Origin: Gimesia chilikensis | GTDB lineage: Bacteria; Planctomycetota; Planctomycetia; Planctomycetales; Planctomycetaceae | Length of the DNA stretch: 64,000 nucleotides | Assembly: GCF_007744075.1 (NCBI RefSeq) | Contig: NZ_CP036266.1 | Coordinates: 7,027,694-7,091,693, forward strand | Direction of reading: 5' to 3' | Part shown: piece after piece, positions 47,070 to 60,335 of the stretch | Numbering within the stretch: the first letter of the stretch is position 1 | Layout: each line of letters starts with the position of its first letter | Translations under genes and position numbers: made by a program | Notes under the pieces: generated by a model | Database searches by the model: none | What the model saw: the letters and a program-made list of their open reading frames with translations, nothing else | Told to the model about the DNA's origin: nothing

Positions 47070-48134
47070 TTAGACGCCTAGTGAATTCTTCTTTATATTG
47101 CGCAACTCCTCAAACTCGGCCCAACTCATCGTTGCGTTTGCCAGCATATCGCCCAAGACGCTTGAGGCATATATTTGGAGTTCTCGGAATAGTGATCGCC
47201 GATCATCTGAGTCTGGGACGATGTCATCAAGAAATCTACCATGATGGACGACCAGCGTGCGTATCCCGATCTGATTATCATTAGCGTCTTTCAAAGATGT
47301 CAACTCTTTGAATCGATGTGCCAGTTTGAGGTAATGAGTTTTGCTGGACGCACAGTGGCAGATTATATTGCCCTTGAGTGACTTCCAGTTCTTAAACTCA
47401 TCAGGATTTGCGAGGAACTCAAGCAAAATCATTGCACGAATGAATTTAATTGTATCATTATTTGCAGTCATGACATCTGAGAGAAGTGACAGGCCATGGA
47501 TTGCAACACTGGCAACCTCTCCATCGGCTGATTCTGGGAGTTTGTCGGTAATGTCAACGTCGAGATCAAGCCCTAAGCCTTTTGTTACGATGGAACACTC
47601 TATCGCCTCGCCAGCAATCAAATAGCTTTCATGATCTGGTCGTGTGTAGATCATTGCGCCAAGGAATGCCCCAGATCCATGCCAGGAACCAACATTACCC
47701 GGTAATGTGCCTGGGAAATCAAAGTGACAGCAGTGAAGCCTAATAAGGTCAAAAGTGCGTTCTGCAGTAGCTCTTAATCGCCTTAAGAGTCGAATATCGG
47801 ATTCATGATCCTGGTCAAGAAATAATTCCCAATCTAGTTGGGTAGTAAAGACGACGAGTGGTGTGTCGGCGAGTAATTCATGATTGAATCCGGTTAGTGA
47901 GGTCATTATTTCTCGCAGGTCCTGGCCGGCATAGTGTGTTATGTTCTGATTTGAAGTTGACAATTCCTTGTTGCGTATAGGTCGAAACTTGCCAAGGTCA
48001 ACCTCTCCTGGAGGAATAATACAGACGTCTCCAATTGAGCGTACAGATTCAACCAGCAGGCGAGAGACAGGCATAAATACCAGTTTTGTGTTTTCAGGAT
48101 CACAAGCTACTTGATTTAGAAGGTGGTTCAACAT
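47070..48134 (-). CDS. protein with HEPN-type Rx4H motif
   Basis: The 354-residue protein has a C-terminal helical region (about 200-350) with RTLVVHHGRFLDD at residue 292, the Rx4H arrangement (R292, H297) of HEPN RNases, preceded by long helices (FIRAMILLEFLAN, THYLKLAHRFKELT). This resembles ApeA-like HEPN proteins. The N-terminal 200 residues (VFMPVSRLLVESV, PGNVGSWHGSGAFL) are not recognised. It has no ribosome-binding site of note. It lies divergent to the CRISPR-Cas operon, which could make it a defence gene, but such proteins also occur elsewhere. The motif could be coincidental. Confidence 0.55.
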   Translation of the reverse strand: MLNHLLNQVACDPENTKLVFMPVSRLLVESVRSIGDVCIIPPGEVDLGKFRPIRNKELSTSNQNITHYAGQDLREIMTSLTGFNHELLADTPLVVFTTQLDWELFLDQDHESDIRLLRRLRATAERTFDLIRLHCCHFDFPGTLPGNVGSWHGSGAFLGAMIYTRPDHESYLIAGEAIECSIVTKGLGLDLDVDITDKLPESADGEVASVAIHGLSLLSDVMTANNDTIKFIRAMILLEFLANPDEFKNWKSLKGNIICHCASSKTHYLKLAHRFKELTSLKDANDNQIGIRTLVVHHGRFLDDIVPDSDDRRSLFRELQIYASSVLGDMLANATMSWAEFEELRNIKKNSLGV

Positions 48135-48233
48135 TTGGGAGTCTAACTTGTAATTGAGATTTATATCGAGGTTGGCTTCTTTTGTTGTGGTAGAACATCC
48201 TGAAGTTGGTATGACTTATTGAAACTGAACTCC

Positions 48234-48261
48234 TTGCATACCTACTTACTCAAATTATACC
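48234..48261 (+). promoter_or_regulatory. candidate promoter of the CRISPR-Cas operon
   Basis: TTGCAT (48234-48239) and TATACC (48256-48261) are separated by 16 bases in the divergent region between the HEPN-like gene and the WYL regulator. They would start transcription about 130 bases before the regulator's ATG. No experimental support; the spacing and elements are approximate. Confidence 0.3.
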
Positions 48262-48400
48262 TTTTCAACCAGCTTGACTTTCAATTCACATCTCGACAGC
48301 ATGAAGTGTACACGCGCAACGTGCGACACGATCTGACCAGGCCCTGCAGTACACTACTATCTAAAAGGTGACTGGTCTTCTTTTCTTGCAAGGTCTCATG

Positions 48401-49414
48401 ATGGCTGAATCTGCTCAATTGATGCGTCAATGGCGAATATTACAGATCCTTTCTCATCGTAAGCAGGGTGTCACACTTCAGGAGTTATCACAAGAAACAG
48501 AAGTATCGAGTCGGACGATTTCACGGGACCTGACTTTATTGAAAACTGTTGGATTTCCAATATCGGAAGTGACCAGCAACCACGGTAAAAAAATGTGGAA
48601 AATCGCTGGTAATGTGGGCATCGCTCAGTTGCAGTTTACCTTAGAAGAAACAGCAGCCCTCTATCTGGGGAGACAATTTCTGGAATTGATGGCGGGTACT
48701 CTTTTCTGGCAGGGCTCGCATAGTGCTTATCAGAAAATCAAGTCGGCCCTCAGCAATCCCGCTGTTCTTTTTCTCGAAAAACTGGCATCAGCAGTCCATC
48801 TGACAAATCACCACATTGTGAACTATGCAGAGCGTGCTGAACTCATCGATCAGTTGATGCTGGCGATAGAAGATCATCGCTTGACCGTTATTACTTACCA
48901 ATCACTCAGGTCAACTGAACCAGTTACTTTATACGACATCCATCCCTATGCACTGATTTTTCATAAAGGAGCCCTGTATCTGATTGCCTGGTCCCTGGAT
49001 CACGGGGCAATCCGGACTTTTAAAGTCGATCGAATTTCAGAAGTGGATGTACAACCCAAATTGATGAGTTTTCAACGACCTAAAGATTTTCATCCTGCGA
49101 AGTACCTGGAACATTCTTTTGGTATTTTTACCGAAGAGCGAGCCCCTCAATCAATCAGAATCCGCTTTGCTCCCAAAGTTGTCCGCATCTTACAGGAGAA
49201 AAAATTCCATTCGAGCCAAAGACTCATTCAAAAAAGAGATGGTTCTGTGATTGCCGAGTACCAGTTGACTGGATTTAAAGAAATTCGCCCCTGGATACTC
49301 AGCTTCGGAAGACATGCCCGGGTATTAGAACCGGTCGAACTCATAGAGATGATCCGGGACGAACTGGACCTGATGATCAATGTCTATACGTTGGGGGACA
49401 GGACCTATGACTGA
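48401..49414 (+). CDS. HTH-WYL transcriptional regulator of the CRISPR-Cas operon
   Basis: The ATG at 48401 has AAGG seven bases upstream and is preferred over upstream starts, giving 337 residues. Residues about 5-60 form a DeoR-like winged helix (LMRQWRILQILSHRKQG, LSQETEVSSRTISRDL). The later WYL domain is recognisable from DIHPYALIFHKGALYLIAW and FKVDRISEVD. WYL proteins bind nucleic acid or ligands through this domain and often control defence operons. It is transcribed in the same direction as cas3 and overlaps it, so it is the first gene of the CRISPR-Cas transcript. Confidence 0.85.
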   Translation: MAESAQLMRQWRILQILSHRKQGVTLQELSQETEVSSRTISRDLTLLKTVGFPISEVTSNHGKKMWKIAGNVGIAQLQFTLEETAALYLGRQFLELMAGTLFWQGSHSAYQKIKSALSNPAVLFLEKLASAVHLTNHHIVNYAERAELIDQLMLAIEDHRLTVITYQSLRSTEPVTLYDIHPYALIFHKGALYLIAWSLDHGAIRTFKVDRISEVDVQPKLMSFQRPKDFHPAKYLEHSFGIFTEERAPQSIRIRFAPKVVRILQEKKFHSSQRLIQKRDGSVIAEYQLTGFKEIRPWILSFGRHARVLEPVELIEMIRDELDLMINVYTLGDRTYD

Positions 49415-51728
49415 GTTCTACGGCCATTCACTGAAAGAGCGTCCTGTTGAAGAATGGGAACTGTTAGAAGACCATCTGGCGCTCGTTACCCAATATGCAC
49501 AAGTTTTTTTGAATAAAATGAATGCTGACGACTGGGCTCCACTTCTCGGCTACTGGCATGACCTGGGTAAGTATGATCCACGGTTTCAGTCATACCTCAT
49601 GCAGGCAAATGGTTATCTGTCCCACCTGGAAGAATCCAGTCGTGTCAATCATTCCAGTTTCGGCGCTCAATACGCCATAGAGAAATACAAAGTAACGGAT
49701 AAAAAACCACTGGCTTTCTTACTCGCATATTGCATTATGGGACATCATGCAGGTTTACCAGATTATGCAGACGACAATGCCGAACCGGGTAAAGCTTCTT
49801 CTCTCTCAGCACGCTTGAAAGATGAGTCTACGCAGATCTCGACAGGGCAGATTCCCACACAGATTCTGGAACTGTCTCTTCCGGCCATACCAGGAGAGAT
49901 CTTAAAAAAACACAATGGCATCGGGTTTTCGCTGGCATTCTGGAATCGGATGCTGTTTTCCTGCCTGGTTGACAGTGATTATCTGGCGACGGAAGAATTC
50001 ATGTCTCCCGATCGTGCCTGTGAGCGACCTGTCCCTGTCGAGGAATCAATTTGGACCGCTATGGAAGAGGCACTAAATACGGTGCTGGAAAACAAAAGCA
50101 GTCTATCACAGTCAGCAGTTTCGCAGATTCGTCAGAACATTCTGAAGTCTTGTATGAACAAGGCCCATACCACTCCCGGTCTGTTTTCACTGACCGTTCC
50201 TACGGGAGGAGGAAAAACTCTTTCCAGTCTGGCCTTTGCGCTTGCACATCGAAGATGTCATCAGAAAGAGCGAATCATCTATGCCATTCCTTTTACCAGT
50301 ATTGTGGAACAGACCGCTTCTGTCTTTCGCAATCTATTTGACGCACTGGAGACGGACGTCGTACTGGAGCATCACTGCAATATAGATCTCGCGCAGGAAA
50401 CATACGCTTCTCGGCTGGCAACCGAAAACTGGGATGCTCCTCTGGTCGTGACAACGAACGTGCAGTTGCTGGAGTCCTTATTTGCAGCGAAGCCTTCCCG
50501 TTGCCGTAAACTGCATCGACTGGTCAATTCCATCATCATCCTGGATGAAGCACAGACTCTGCCCGTCGAATTTCTGAAGCCTTGTCTGAAAGTATTACAG
50601 GAACTGGTCAATAATTACGGCTGCACCATCGTGTTATGTACTGCCACTCAGCCGGCGATCCTGTATCGCGACGAATTTCAAATTGGGCTGAAAGGTGTCA
50701 GGGAAATCATTCCAGATCCGGTTACCCTTTCCAGGCAGATGAAACGCGTTGATGTCCGTTTTCTGGGACCTGTAACACAGGACTCTCTGGTAGAAAGACT
50801 CAATGAACATGATAGCTTTCTCGGCATCGTTAATACCAAACCGGACGCGTCAAACCTGTTTGAAGCTCTGAAACAGCAGGGAGGCACAACAGGGCTCTTT
50901 CATTTAAGCACCAATTTGTGTGCCGTACATCGGTTTCAAAAGCTGGGTGAAATCAGAGAACGACTCTCACAGGGCAAACCGTGCCGGGTCATCAGCACTC
51001 AACTGATCGAAGCTGGTGTGGACGTCGATTTCCCTGTGGTATTCAGGGCAGTGGCAGGCCTGGACAGTATTGCCCAGGCAGCGGGACGATGTAATCGTGA
51101 AGGGAAGCTCGAATCGGCTGATGTCTATGTCTTTCAACCTGATGGGGATAAGTGGTCGCAAGTACGAGGCTATCTGAAAAGGACTGCTGAGACGACTCTT
51201 AGAATGATCCGGGATGAATTTAGTCCATTGCATTCGCATGGCTGGTTGTCTCTGCCAGCGATTCAACAATACTTCTGTTCTAACTACTGGGAACATAAAA
51301 ACGAGTGGGATGAGCATGGGATTATGCAGCTATTCTATTTATCAGCCCAAGGCATTCCTGAGTTTTTCTACCGGGAAGCAGCGAAAAGATTTCAATTAAT
51401 CGACGATTATCAGATCAGCATTTTTATTCCCTTTGATGAAAAATCCCAATCGGCTCTCTCCCGATTTCGTGAATGTCTGAGATCTACAGATCAGGCGACT
51501 ACTGCCCCTAAACGCCAACTGCTGCGGATTCTGCAGCGATATACCATCGGCATTAGTCAGCCTGCACTGAACACCATGCTGGGGAAAGATATTTCTGAAC
51601 TCCCAGACGGAGAAGGACAACCGTCCGGATATTACGAGCTCATCAACTTAAGCTGTTATGACTTTAATCATCTGGGATTTATGCCAGAACAGGCTGGGAT
51701 TCTCGATGTTTCACAATCTATTTTTTAA
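49407..51728 (+). CDS. cas3: type I-C Cas3 nuclease-helicase
   Basis: The ATG at 49407 overlaps the regulator's stop and gives 773 residues. The HD nuclease domain leads, with GYWHDLGKYDPRFQ (the HD pair) and NHSSFGAQ, IMGHHAG as further metal-binding histidines. A superfamily 2 helicase follows: Walker A VPTGGGKTLSSL, DEAQ box IILDEAQTLP, ATQP segment CTATQP, and motif VI QAAGRCNREG. It unwinds and degrades target DNA recruited by Cascade. It is followed by cas5c after 15 bases. The gene order matches type I-C. Confidence 0.95.
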   Translation: MTEFYGHSLKERPVEEWELLEDHLALVTQYAQVFLNKMNADDWAPLLGYWHDLGKYDPRFQSYLMQANGYLSHLEESSRVNHSSFGAQYAIEKYKVTDKKPLAFLLAYCIMGHHAGLPDYADDNAEPGKASSLSARLKDESTQISTGQIPTQILELSLPAIPGEILKKHNGIGFSLAFWNRMLFSCLVDSDYLATEEFMSPDRACERPVPVEESIWTAMEEALNTVLENKSSLSQSAVSQIRQNILKSCMNKAHTTPGLFSLTVPTGGGKTLSSLAFALAHRRCHQKERIIYAIPFTSIVEQTASVFRNLFDALETDVVLEHHCNIDLAQETYASRLATENWDAPLVVTTNVQLLESLFAAKPSRCRKLHRLVNSIIILDEAQTLPVEFLKPCLKVLQELVNNYGCTIVLCTATQPAILYRDEFQIGLKGVREIIPDPVTLSRQMKRVDVRFLGPVTQDSLVERLNEHDSFLGIVNTKPDASNLFEALKQQGGTTGLFHLSTNLCAVHRFQKLGEIRERLSQGKPCRVISTQLIEAGVDVDFPVVFRAVAGLDSIAQAAGRCNREGKLESADVYVFQPDGDKWSQVRGYLKRTAETTLRMIRDEFSPLHSHGWLSLPAIQQYFCSNYWEHKNEWDEHGIMQLFYLSAQGIPEFFYREAAKRFQLIDDYQISIFIPFDEKSQSALSRFRECLRSTDQATTAPKRQLLRILQRYTIGISQPALNTMLGKDISELPDGEGQPSGYYELINLSCYDFNHLGFMPEQAGILDVSQSIF

Positions 51729-51740
51729 ACGAAAGGATGA

Positions 51741-54172
<2,432 letters not shown>

Positions 54173-54256
54173 TGGCTTGAAATGAAGCGAGAACCTTTTT
54201 CACTTTGACTAAATCCGTATTTAACATCACTCAATACACAAAGAAAGAATACCCCC

Positions 54257-55138
54257 ATGAATCACCGTTACGATTTTGTTTATCTCTTTGATGTCACCGA
54301 TGGTAATCCTAATGGCGATCCCGATGCCGGCAATCTTCCTCGGCTGGATGCCGAAACAGGACAGGGGCTGGTGACGGATGTCTGTATTAAACGAAAGATC
54401 CGGAATTATATTGGACTCACTAAAGAGGAACAGCCTCCCTATGAAATCTACATCAAGGAAAAAGCAGTCCTGAACCAGCAGCATGAAAGGGCCTATCAGG
54501 CACTGGATGTAGACCCAAAAGCAAAAGGAGATCGGAATAAAGGAGATAACGCGACTAAAATTACGCAATGGATGTGCCAGAATTTTTTCGACATCCGTGC
54601 TTTCGGTGCTGTAATGACGACAGGTGTTAATGCAGGGCAGGTTCGCGGTCCAGTTCAGTTCACCTTTGGAAGAAGTATTGATCCTATCATCTCTGCTGAG
54701 CATTCCATAACACGCTGTGCAGTTACTACAGAGAAGGAGGCCGAAAAACAGGAGGGAGACAATCGTACCATGGGGAGAAAGTTCACAGTTCCCTATGGCC
54801 TGTATCGGATGCACGGGTTTATCAATGCCAATCTGGCTGCACAAACCGGTTTTGAAAGTAATGGGGAGGACCTTGAACTCCTCTGGTCCGCCCTGGCAAA
54901 TATGTTCGATCATGATCGTGCCGCAGCACGCGGACAGATGTCGCCGCAGGAGTTGATTGTATTTCAGCATGAAAGTCCCCTGGGGAATGCTCCCGCACAT
55001 AAACTGTTCAGTCGCGTCAAAATTGAGCGTTGTGAATCAAATGGAGCTTCGGGGCCGCCTCGTTCATTCAGTGATTACAAAGTTACAGTGGTCGACGATG
55101 ATCTCCCACAAGGAATCTCAGTCGAAAGAAAGATCTGA
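54257..55138 (+). CDS. cas7c: Cas7c (Csd2), Cascade backbone
   Basis: A 293-residue Cas7 of the I-C type. [20 protein letters not shown] and the later [16 protein letters not shown] are the conserved family blocks, with [21 protein letters not shown] in the middle. Several copies wrap the crRNA along its spacer. An 84-base gap separates it from cas8c, and only a weak AAAGAAAG lies before the ATG. A perfect hairpin follows the stop, which may protect the message or slow transcription into cas4. Confidence 0.95.
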   Translation: MNHRYDFVYLFDVTDGNPNGDPDAGNLPRLDAETGQGLVTDVCIKRKIRNYIGLTKEEQPPYEIYIKEKAVLNQQHERAYQALDVDPKAKGDRNKGDNATKITQWMCQNFFDIRAFGAVMTTGVNAGQVRGPVQFTFGRSIDPIISAEHSITRCAVTTEKEAEKQEGDNRTMGRKFTVPYGLYRMHGFINANLAAQTGFESNGEDLELLWSALANMFDHDRAAARGQMSPQELIVFQHESPLGNAPAHKLFSRVKIERCESNGASGPPRSFSDYKVTVVDDDLPQGISVERKI

Positions 55139-55143
55139 ATTGA

Positions 55144-55175
55144 GTGGCCCCCGGGAAATGTTTTTCGGGGGCCAC
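55144..55175 (+). promoter_or_regulatory. perfect 10-bp hairpin immediately after cas7c
   Basis: GTGGCCCCCG (55144-55153) pairs exactly with CGGGGGCCAC (55166-55175) across a 12-base loop. It starts six bases after the cas7c stop codon and lies inside the operon. No T-run follows, so it is not a standard terminator; it may stabilise the upstream message or attenuate transcription of cas4, cas1 and cas2. Confidence 0.65.
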
Positions 55176-55233
55176 ATTGTCTGGTTCGGTTTTAATGGTA
55201 TCCCAATGCATTCTCAAAAGTGGAGTGCAGCAT

Positions 55234-55935
55234 ATGACATTTAACGAAGATGATCTGGTTCCGATCTCTGCATTACAACATCTGATATTTTGTCCGCGAC
55301 AGTGTGCCTTGATCCATCTCGAACGTTTATGGGCAGAGAATCAGTGGACGGCAGAGGGACGAATTCTACATAAGAAAGCAGAAAGCGGGAAATCAACTAC
55401 CAGAAACGGCATTCGTATTACTCGTGATCTACCGCTTCACAGCCTTGAATATGGTCTGATTGGTAAGGCAGATATCATCGAGTGGCATCCCCCAGCCGGT
55501 TTGCAAAAGGCAAATAGCGGGACTCTCAAAGACCTCATTCATGAACATCGTGGTCAGTCCCTGACAGGCTGGACAGTCCTGCCAATTGAATACAAACGCG
55601 GACAACCAAAACAAAACGATTCTGACCGGGTTCAACTATGCGCTCAGGTATTGTGCCTGGAAGAAATGCTGGGAATTTCTATCGGTCGAGGTTTGCTTTT
55701 TTATGGAAAAAAACAGCACCGTTTTGAAGTTATTCTGGATGATTCTTTGCGGAATACTACCATCGACACGATTCAGCAAATGCACGATCTCATGACCTCT
55801 GGCTCAACTCCTCCGGCTGAATATGGTCCGAAATGTCAAAGTTGCTCACTATTTGAACTCTGTTTGCCACAAACGTTCCAGAATACTTCAGCCAGTCAGT
55901 GGCTGAATCAGCAGGTCCTCAACTCCATAAAATGA
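55234..55935 (+). CDS. cas4: Cas4 (RecB-like exonuclease, spacer acquisition)
   Basis: The ATG at 55234, with GGAG before it, gives 233 residues. The iron-sulfur cysteines are [14 protein letters not shown] at the N-terminus and [12 protein letters not shown] at the C-terminus. The RecB-type nuclease core includes [10 protein letters not shown] and [13 protein letters not shown]. With Cas1 and Cas2 it trims prespacers and selects the PAM. Its stop is overlapped by an ATGA, so cas1 may be translated by reinitiation. The upstream hairpin may set its level. Confidence 0.93.
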   Translation: MTFNEDDLVPISALQHLIFCPRQCALIHLERLWAENQWTAEGRILHKKAESGKSTTRNGIRITRDLPLHSLEYGLIGKADIIEWHPPAGLQKANSGTLKDLIHEHRGQSLTGWTVLPIEYKRGQPKQNDSDRVQLCAQVLCLEEMLGISIGRGLLFYGKKQHRFEVILDDSLRNTTIDTIQQMHDLMTSGSTPPAEYGPKCQSCSLFELCLPQTFQNTSASQWLNQQVLNSIK

Positions 55936-55949
55936 CAGTGAGTACAAAC

Positions 55950-56984
55950 ATGAAAACCCATTTGAATACGCTCTTTGTCACGACAGAAGGATCTTACCTG
56001 GCCAAGGAAGGAGATACCGTTTCAATTCGCTTGAATCGCCAGACTCAAACCCGTCTGCCTTTTCATAATCTTGACAGTATTGTCTGTATCGGACGGATTA
56101 GCTTAAGTCCGCAACTGATGCAGGCAGCCAGTCAGGCAGGGATATCGATTTCTCTACTCGACGAACGTGGACGGTTCCGGGCGCTGATACAGGGCTTTAC
56201 ATCAGGCAATGTTCTGCTGCGTAGAGAGCAGTATCGAGCCGCAGATAATGAAGAGAGAACGTTTACATTGGCCCGCTCTTTTGTGCTAGGCAAGCTTGCC
56301 AACTGCCGCACTGTCTTACGCAGGGCGATTCGAGATGCGAATGTACTTGAACCTAGAGTACAGACAATTGAGAGAGCGGCTGTCCGTATGAAGATCGCGA
56401 TTGAAGCGGCCACTACAGCCTCTGATATTCACGAACTCCGCGGGATCGAAGGTGAGGCGGCTACGCAATATTTCTCGGCTTTTAATTCTCTGCAGACTCA
56501 GTTTCAGGAATGTTTTGCATTTCAGAAACGATCGAAACGTCCTCCCCTGGATTCGATCAATTCGTTGATGTCATTTATATATACACTCCTTACACATGAT
56601 GTACGCTCTGCCTGTGAAGCTACAGGTCTGGATGCTGCGGTGGGATATCTTCACCGGGATCGCCCTGGCAGGCCCGGTTTGGCCCTGGACTTAATAGAAG
56701 AGTTTCGTCCCTGGTTAGCGGATCGCCTGGTGTTTTCATTGATCAATCGGCAGCAGCTGAATTCTTCAGCCTTTCAAACGCTGGAAAACGGAGCTGTGGT
56801 TATCTCTCCGGAAGCCAGACGAACAATTCTGACTGCTTGGCAGCAACGTAAAAGTGAAGAAATCTTCCATCCTTTCATCAACGAAAAGATTACAATAGGC
56901 CTCTTACCACTCATTCAAGCTCGCCTACTGGCACGACACCTCCGTGGTGATCTTGATCTCTACCCTCCATTTCTCTGGAAATAA
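55950..56984 (+). CDS. cas1: Cas1 integrase
   Basis: A 344-residue Cas1. The start [21 protein letters not shown] is the family's usual one and gives the expected length; an in-frame ATG at 55932, which overlaps the cas4 stop, would add six residues. Family blocks include [36 protein letters not shown] (catalytic Glu region), [20 protein letters not shown] (catalytic His/Asp region). It integrates prespacers at the leader end of the array with Cas2. Fifteen bases separate it from cas2. Confidence 0.95.
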   Translation: MKTHLNTLFVTTEGSYLAKEGDTVSIRLNRQTQTRLPFHNLDSIVCIGRISLSPQLMQAASQAGISISLLDERGRFRALIQGFTSGNVLLRREQYRAADNEERTFTLARSFVLGKLANCRTVLRRAIRDANVLEPRVQTIERAAVRMKIAIEAATTASDIHELRGIEGEAATQYFSAFNSLQTQFQECFAFQKRSKRPPLDSINSLMSFIYTLLTHDVRSACEATGLDAAVGYLHRDRPGRPGLALDLIEEFRPWLADRLVFSLINRQQLNSSAFQTLENGAVVISPEARRTILTAWQQRKSEEIFHPFINEKITIGLLPLIQARLLARHLRGDLDLYPPFLWK

Positions 56985-56998
56985 AGGACCTCCGATTC

Positions 56999-57289
56999 GT
57001 GTATGTCCTGGTTACTTACGACATTTCCACTGCTGATCCAAAAGGCCAGAAACGATTACGTCGTATGGCAAAGGCCTGTGAGAATATCGGTCAGCGTGTT
57101 CAAAACTCAGTTTTTGAGATTAAAGCTGATGCGGGGCAATGGACGCTTTACAAAGCCATTCTTTTAGAGATAGCCGACCTTTCCCAGGATAGCCTTCGCT
57201 TTTATAATCTGGGAAATAACTGGGAGCGACGTGTGGAGCATCATGGCTCGAAAGACGGTTACAATATTGATGGTCCACTGATTATGTAA
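56999..57289 (+). CDS. cas2: Cas2 structural subunit
   Basis: A 96-residue protein starting at GTG, with AAAGGA about ten bases upstream. [20 protein letters not shown] is the standard Cas2 opening with its conserved aspartate. It dimerises and clamps two Cas1 dimers for spacer integration. It is the last cas gene; the array leader begins directly after it. Confidence 0.93.
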   Translation: MYVLVTYDISTADPKGQKRLRRMAKACENIGQRVQNSVFEIKADAGQWTLYKAILLEIADLSQDSLRFYNLGNNWERRVEHHGSKDGYNIDGPLIM

Positions 57290-57491
57290 TCGTTTCCAGC
57301 AACCTCATTTCAAATTGCGAACCCAATGCGCGCTCATATGAGCCAGATGTTTCGCACTTCTTCCAACTTGTTACTTTTAATGGATTTATATACTTTGAAT
57401 TATAGTGACCTCGTAAATCAGTATGGAAAAGCATCTGCTTCGCGAATCAGTTCGTCCAGGCAATTGCAGCATAGTGGTTTACAGCATCGCT
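57290..57491 (+). promoter_or_regulatory. CRISPR leader region
   Basis: This 202-base stretch between cas2 and the first repeat is AT-rich in its middle (TTACTTTTAATGG, TATATACTTTG, TATAGTG) and should hold the array promoter and integration signals. TTGTTA at 57368 and TATACT at 57389 are promoter-like but are 15 bases apart. No gene is present. Confidence 0.6.
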
Positions 57492-60214
57492 ATCGCCCCT
57501 CACGTAGGGGCGCGGATTGAAACACTATCTTCAACCTACAAGCGGCTGACTATCGAATCGCCCCTCACGTAGGGGCGCGGATTGAAACCCGAAAGCCAGC
57601 TTTGAAGCCAAGGCAGATCCGAATCGCCCCTCACGTAGGGGCGCGGATTGAAACACAGCAGGAGACAGGGACACTCGGTTGGTGATTATCGCCCCTCACG
57701 TAGGGGCGCGGATTGAAACAAGATTGACGGCAGCGCCTCGACCTCGGCGATTGATCGCCCCTCACGTAGGGGCGCGGATTGAAACTCCATAAACACAATA
57801 GTCCTCAATCTTCACGCGATCGCCCCTCACGTAGGGGCGCGGATTGAAACTACGACTCAGACCGCACATACACAATGGTGGTTCATCGCCCCTCACGTAG
57901 GGGCGCGGATTGAAACACCGGATAGTCCCCTGTGATAAGACGCACGATACATCGCCCCTCACGTAGGGGCGCGGATTGAAACTGGCTCCACTTTCGCGGG
58001 CACTTCAAGTCACTTCACATCGCCCCTCACGTAGGGGCGCGGATTGAAACACCTTAGAGAAACGCGGATTCGAAAATCTTCGATCGCCCCTCACGTAGGG
58101 GCGCGGATTGAAACTGAGGTCCGCTGCTAATACACAGGAAGGAGAGTAATCGCCCCTCACGTAGGGGCGCGGATTGAAACACAGTTGAGACATTACGGAG
58201 TAGATGACATGGCAGATCGCCCCTCACGTAGGGGCGCGGATTGAAACAATTTTGGCAACCATAATATGATCGCCTGGTTCCATCGCCCCTCACGTAGGGG
58301 CGCGGATTGAAACAAGCGGTTACACCTGAACCTGAAGACCAGCTCTAATCGCCCCTCACGTAGGGGCGCGGATTGAAACTTCACAGGCGTGATACCTGCG
58401 GTACTGAGTGGAATCGCCCCTCACGTAGGGGCGCGGATTGAAACTCGACAGAGCGATCGGCATTGTGGCTCCTGGGTGATCGCCCCTCACGTAGGGGCGC
58501 GGATTGAAACATTGAGGATCCTGGCATTGTTGTCGAGAAGACCGAATCGCCCCTCACGTAGGGGCGCGGATTGAAACCCTCCAGGGTGGACCGACTTAGA
58601 GGTCTCGGAAACATCGCCCCTCACGTAGGGGCGCGGATTGAAACAGAATAGAGCGTGGTTTCTCCGATCTGCTCGGTATCGCCCCTCACGTAGGGGCGCG
58701 GATTGAAACCCACCAACCCGAAAAAACCCCGCATTTTATACTATCGCCCCTCACGTAGGGGCGCGGATTGAAACAGAAACATCATCCGCACGATCGGCAA
58801 CATATACAGCATCGCCCCTCACGTAGGGGCGCGGATTGAAACACGGATACCACTCTGCAGAAGAATTGATTGTCAATCGCCCCTCACGTAGGGGCGCGGA
58901 TTGAAACTGATAAGTGGGGGCTCCAAAGAAGATCGGTCGAGCATCGCCCCTCACGTAGGGGCGCGGATTGAAACGATCCAGAATTTGATGCCGAGCTGCT
59001 GCAGTTCCAGCATCGCCCCTCACGTAGGGGCGCGGATTGAAACGGTGTAGGGAATGCGGATCGTCGGACAGTTCCACATCGCCCCTCACGTAGGGGCGCG
59101 GATTGAAACTGAATGGTGATTTCCAGAAAGGGGACACGACGATATCGCCCCTCACGTAGGGGCGCGGATTGAAACCGGTTCCTGAATGTTGGTGGAATAC
59201 TGAATTGTCATCGCCCCTCACGTAGGGGCGCGGATTGAAACTGGAAAATGGCATCCATGTCGATCCAGGCGACGGCATCGCCCCTCACGTAGGGGCGCGG
59301 ATTGAAACAATTCCACCCAGCCCGACATCAGAGCCGACATTGATCGCCCCTCACGTAGGGGCGCGGATTGAAACAGGGATGGATGAATCAGCTTGACGTA
59401 ATCCATGATCGCCCCTCACGTAGGGGCGCGGATTGAAACATGGTGGTCTGGTAACTGGTGAACTGACCGCCGGATCGCCCCTCACGTAGGGGCGCGGATT
59501 GAAACAAGCCCACTGGTCTCTATGTCCCTGATACCAAGATCGCCCCTCACGTAGGGGCGCGGATTGAAACTTTTGCTGCTTCCCTCTGACCGCTGAATGC
59601 ACCAATCGCCCCTCACGTAGGGGCGCGGATTGAAACACCTTCTGATAAACTTTGCTGTTTTCGATGGTGAATCGCCCCTCACGTAGGGGCGCGGATTGAA
59701 ACACGACACCGCGCGGGTCTTGCTGTGCAACGCCAATCGCCCCTCACGTAGGGGCGCGGATTGAAACTGAGGCCAGACCTTGAGGCTTATCAGGACCGCA
59801 AGATCGCCCCTCACGTAGGGGCGCGGATTGAAACAACGAAGCAATGGAAGACACCGAGACAAGCAGATATCGCCCCTCACGTAGGGGCGCGGATTGAAAC
59901 ATTTCCCGGCGAGCAGGTGCCGTGACTGTTCGTTATCGCCCCTCACGTAGGGGCGCGGATTGAAACAACTCAGGTGGCTCGCGTTGGGGCAGATGGCGAC
60001 ATCGCCCCTCACGTAGGGGCGCGGATTGAAACCGGACAATGTCGTCATCCGGGAACTGGCCCACAGATCGCCCCTCACGTAGGGGCGCGGATTGAAACGC
60101 CGCTTCGGTACGTATTCCTCACCCGCTCCGAATATCGCCCCTCACGTAGGGGCGCGGATTGAAACATCGGTCTGGACATCGTCCAGAATGGCGAAATCCA
60201 TCGCCCCTCACGTA
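57492..60214 (+). CRISPR. type I-C CRISPR array, 41 full repeats and one truncated repeat
   Basis: The repeat is 32 bases, starts ATCGCCCCTC and ends GCGGATTGAAAC, with the internal dyad CCCCTCACGTAGGGG typical of I-C. I count 41 full copies (first 57492-57523, last 60134-60165) and 41 spacers of 32-37 bases. The last copy (60200-60214) keeps only 15 bases. All full copies look identical. The GAAAC end is on the right, so transcription runs left to right from the leader, and newest spacers are next to cas2. Small antisense reading frames across the array (FNPRPYVRGD-type repeats) are artefacts. Confidence 0.98.
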
Positions 60215-60335
60215 TCCGAAAGAGTTCGCCATTAACCAGTAAGTATAGGACTCTGCGATTTATACAATTGGTAGTTGAAGCTGAGTCGGAGATAGACTTA
60301 TATGTCACCATTAGCAATAGCATCCATTGAGTGGA

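Noticed and set aside
57762..60078. Open frames antisense to the array encoding FNPRPYVRGD- and FQSAPLREGR-type repeats
   Set aside because: They are translations of the CRISPR repeat in two frames and are not genes.
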